From NCBI GenBank assembly GCA_003505905.1, contig DNXM01000196.1, positions 1 to 6,179 of the forward strand: DNA of 6,179 nt, written 5' to 3'. The DNA is from Oscillospiraceae bacterium (GTDB taxonomy: Bacteria > Bacillota > Clostridia > Oscillospirales > Acutalibacteraceae). The stretch's first letter is position 1; every line of letters starts with the position of its first letter. Of the stretch, positions 4,842 through 6,179 are shown piece by piece. Both the position numbers and the translations under genes were made by a program. The notes below the pieces were generated by a model. It was not told the DNA's origin. It worked only from the letters and a program-made list of their open reading frames with translations, and ran no database searches.

Positions 4842-6179
4842 AACGAGTAAAAGTCGGTCAGGGCAGCTGCGGAATTTCCGCCGGTGCCGCTGCTGTATAT
4901 CAAGCTCTTGAACAGGCAATTTTAAACGAAAAGCCGGACGCTTCTCTTTCGGTTACCGGCTGTATCGGAATGTGCTTTTTAGAGCCGATTGTCGATATCT
5001 ACGACGAAAGCGACAGCTTGATTCGCTTGGTGCGTGTCGGCAAGGACGATGTGCCGAAAATTGTCGAATACCTCAAAAACGGCGATGAGTCGGTTTTGAA
5101 CGATTTGGTTGTCAGCGAGGAAGATAAGCAGTTTTTAGACAAGCAAACCCGTATCGCTCTGCGTGGCTGCGGTATCATCAACCCCGAGGAAATTGACGAT
5201 TATATCGAAAACGGCGGATACTCTTCGCTGAAAAAAGTGCTTGATACCATGTCGCCCGAGCAGGTGATTGACGAAATCAAAACCGCAGGCTTGGCAGGTC
5301 GTGGCGGCGCAGGCTTCCCGACTTGGTTCAAGTGGAATGCCGCCCGTCAAAGCCAAGGCGAAGAGAAATACCTTATCTGTAATGCGGATGAGGGCGACCC
5401 CGGCGCATTCATGGACCGTGCCGTTATCGAGAGCAATCCGCACAACTTGATTGAGGGTATGCTCATCGGCGCATATGCCATCGGCGCAAAAGAGGCAGTC
5501 GTTTATGTCCGTGCCGAATATCCGCTTGCCATTCTGCGTTTGGAGCGTGCCATTAAGCAGGCAACGGAAAAGGGCATTATCGGCAACAGCATCTTAGGTT
5601 CCGATTTTAACTGCTCGTTCCGCATTAAAGCGGGTGCGGGTGCGTTTGTGTGTGGTGAAGAAACCGCTTTGATTGAATCCCTCGAGGGTTCTCGCGGTAT
5701 GCCTCGCCTTAAGCCGCCGTTCCCGGCGCAGTCGGGCTATTGGCATAAGCCGTCCAATATCAACAATGTTGAAACCTTTGCCAATGTTTCGTGGATTATC
5801 GAAAAAGGCGGCGAGGAGTTTGCCAAGCTCGGCACAGCCGACAGCAAGGGCACAAAGGTTTTCGCCATCACGGGCAAAATCCGCCGTGGCGGCTTGGTCG
5901 AAATTCCAATGGGCAAAAAGCTTGAGGATGTCATTTTCGATATCGGCGGCGGTATGCGCACGGATAAGGGCTATAAGGGCGTTCAGCTCGGCGGACCTTC
6001 GGGCGGCTGTATTCCCAAGGATTTAATCGGTACGGAAATTGACTATAAAAAGCTCGGCGCAACGGGTGCCATCATGGGCTCGGGCGGTATGGTGGTCATG
6101 GATGAAAGCACCTGCATGGTCGGCATGGCTCGCTTCTTCTTGGATTTCACCGCCAAGGAATCCTGTGGAAAATGTACGC
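4838..6179 (+). CDS. nuoF: NuoF-like flavoprotein subunit of NADH-linked [FeFe]-hydrogenase (HydB/HndC type), partial
   Basis: The first 447 residues of the FMN- and NAD(H)-binding subunit are present; HydB-type proteins are about 600 residues. The N-terminal thioredoxin-like domain (about 1-90) shows C11 (SCGISAGA), C42 and C46 (GCIGMC), three of the four usual [2Fe-2S] cysteines. A linker (91-140) leads into the NuoF core: GLAGRGGAGFPT with K166 (FMN/NADH binding), NADEGDPGAFMDR (182-194), GAGAFVCGEETAL (266-278), PPFPAQSG (293-300) and NNVET (309-313). The window ends inside the 4Fe-4S motif, after ESCGKCT (C443, C446). The missing part should hold the remaining ligands and probably a C-terminal 2x[4Fe-4S] ferredoxin domain. 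The N-terminal extension separates it from plain complex I NuoF and fits the hydrogenase form. It would pass electrons between NADH, ferredoxin and a catalytic HydA, expected next downstream. Leucine codon use (3 CTG of 31) matches leuA's side, not leuB's side. Confidence 0.94.
   Translation, partial: MKRVKVGQGSCGISAGAAAVYQALEQAILNEKPDASLSVTGCIGMCFLEPIVDIYDESDSLIRLVRVGKDDVPKIVEYLKNGDESVLNDLVVSEEDKQFLDKQTRIALRGCGIINPEEIDDYIENGGYSSLKKVLDTMSPEQVIDEIKTAGLAGRGGAGFPTWFKWNAARQSQGEEKYLICNADEGDPGAFMDRAVIESNPHNLIEGMLIGAYAIGAKEAVVYVRAEYPLAILRLERAIKQATEKGIIGNSILGSDFNCSFRIKAGAGAFVCGEETALIESLEGSRGMPRLKPPFPAQSGYWHKPSNINNVETFANVSWIIEKGGEEFAKLGTADSKGTKVFAITGKIRRGGLVEIPMGKKLEDVIFDIGGGMRTDKGYKGVQLGGPSGGCIPKDLIGTEIDYKKLGATGAIMGSGGMVVMDESTCMVGMARFFLDFTAKESCGKCT

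Noticed and set aside
1..6179. CRISPR array, tRNA/rRNA gene, insertion sequence or defence system
   Set aside because: No spaced direct repeats, structural RNA sequence, transposase motifs or terminal inverted repeats were seen; nearly all the sequence is accounted for by recognised metabolic genes.

Overview
The window looks like a complete leucine biosynthesis operon (leuA-leuC-leuD-leuB, minus strand) facing away from the first two genes of an NADH-linked, nuoE/nuoF-type iron hydrogenase operon (plus strand). The sequence itself argues that two organisms are present. Roughly 1-1885 reads as a betaproteobacterium (Burkholderiales; the leuC / small lipoprotein / leuD / leuB order is as I remember it for Oxalobacteraceae and relatives). 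Roughly 1925-6179 reads as a low-to-mid-GC gut-type clostridium (Oscillospirales/Ruminococcaceae style), judged from leuA, the first half of leuC and the hydrogenase subunits. The change falls inside leuC, at the conserved residues CNMAIEAGA (about nt 1886-1925). The reading frame is kept, so the operon looks seamless.

Region by region. 1-281: 5' end of leuB (minus), running off the left edge. 297-323: a 12-bp intercistronic hairpin just ahead of leuB. 340-987: complete leuD. 1020-1148: a 42-residue entericidin-like lipoprotein gene. 1172-2554: leuC, apparently a chimera of two LeuC subfamilies. 2561-4087: complete leuA, starting with TTG. 4088-4331: divergent intergenic region with one good sigma-70-type promoter in each direction and two short AT-rich palindromes; I see no T-box, riboswitch or leader-peptide attenuator. 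4332-4841: nuoE-like subunit (HydC/HndA type). 4838-6179: nuoF-like subunit (HydB/HndC type), overlapping nuoE by ATGA and running off the right edge inside its 4Fe-4S cysteine motif.

How the genes work together. LeuA condenses 2-ketoisovalerate with acetyl-CoA, LeuC+LeuD isomerise the product, and LeuB oxidises and decarboxylates it toward leucine. NuoE/NuoF-like proteins form the NADH-handling part of a soluble [FeFe]-hydrogenase, whose catalytic subunit (hydA) is expected just beyond the right edge.

I do not find a convincing undescribed system. The most important observation is the leuC junction: a metagenomic assembly misjoin is the simplest explanation, a real inter-phylum gene conversion the exciting but less likely one. 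Until it is settled, genes left and right of about 1900 should not be assigned to one genome.
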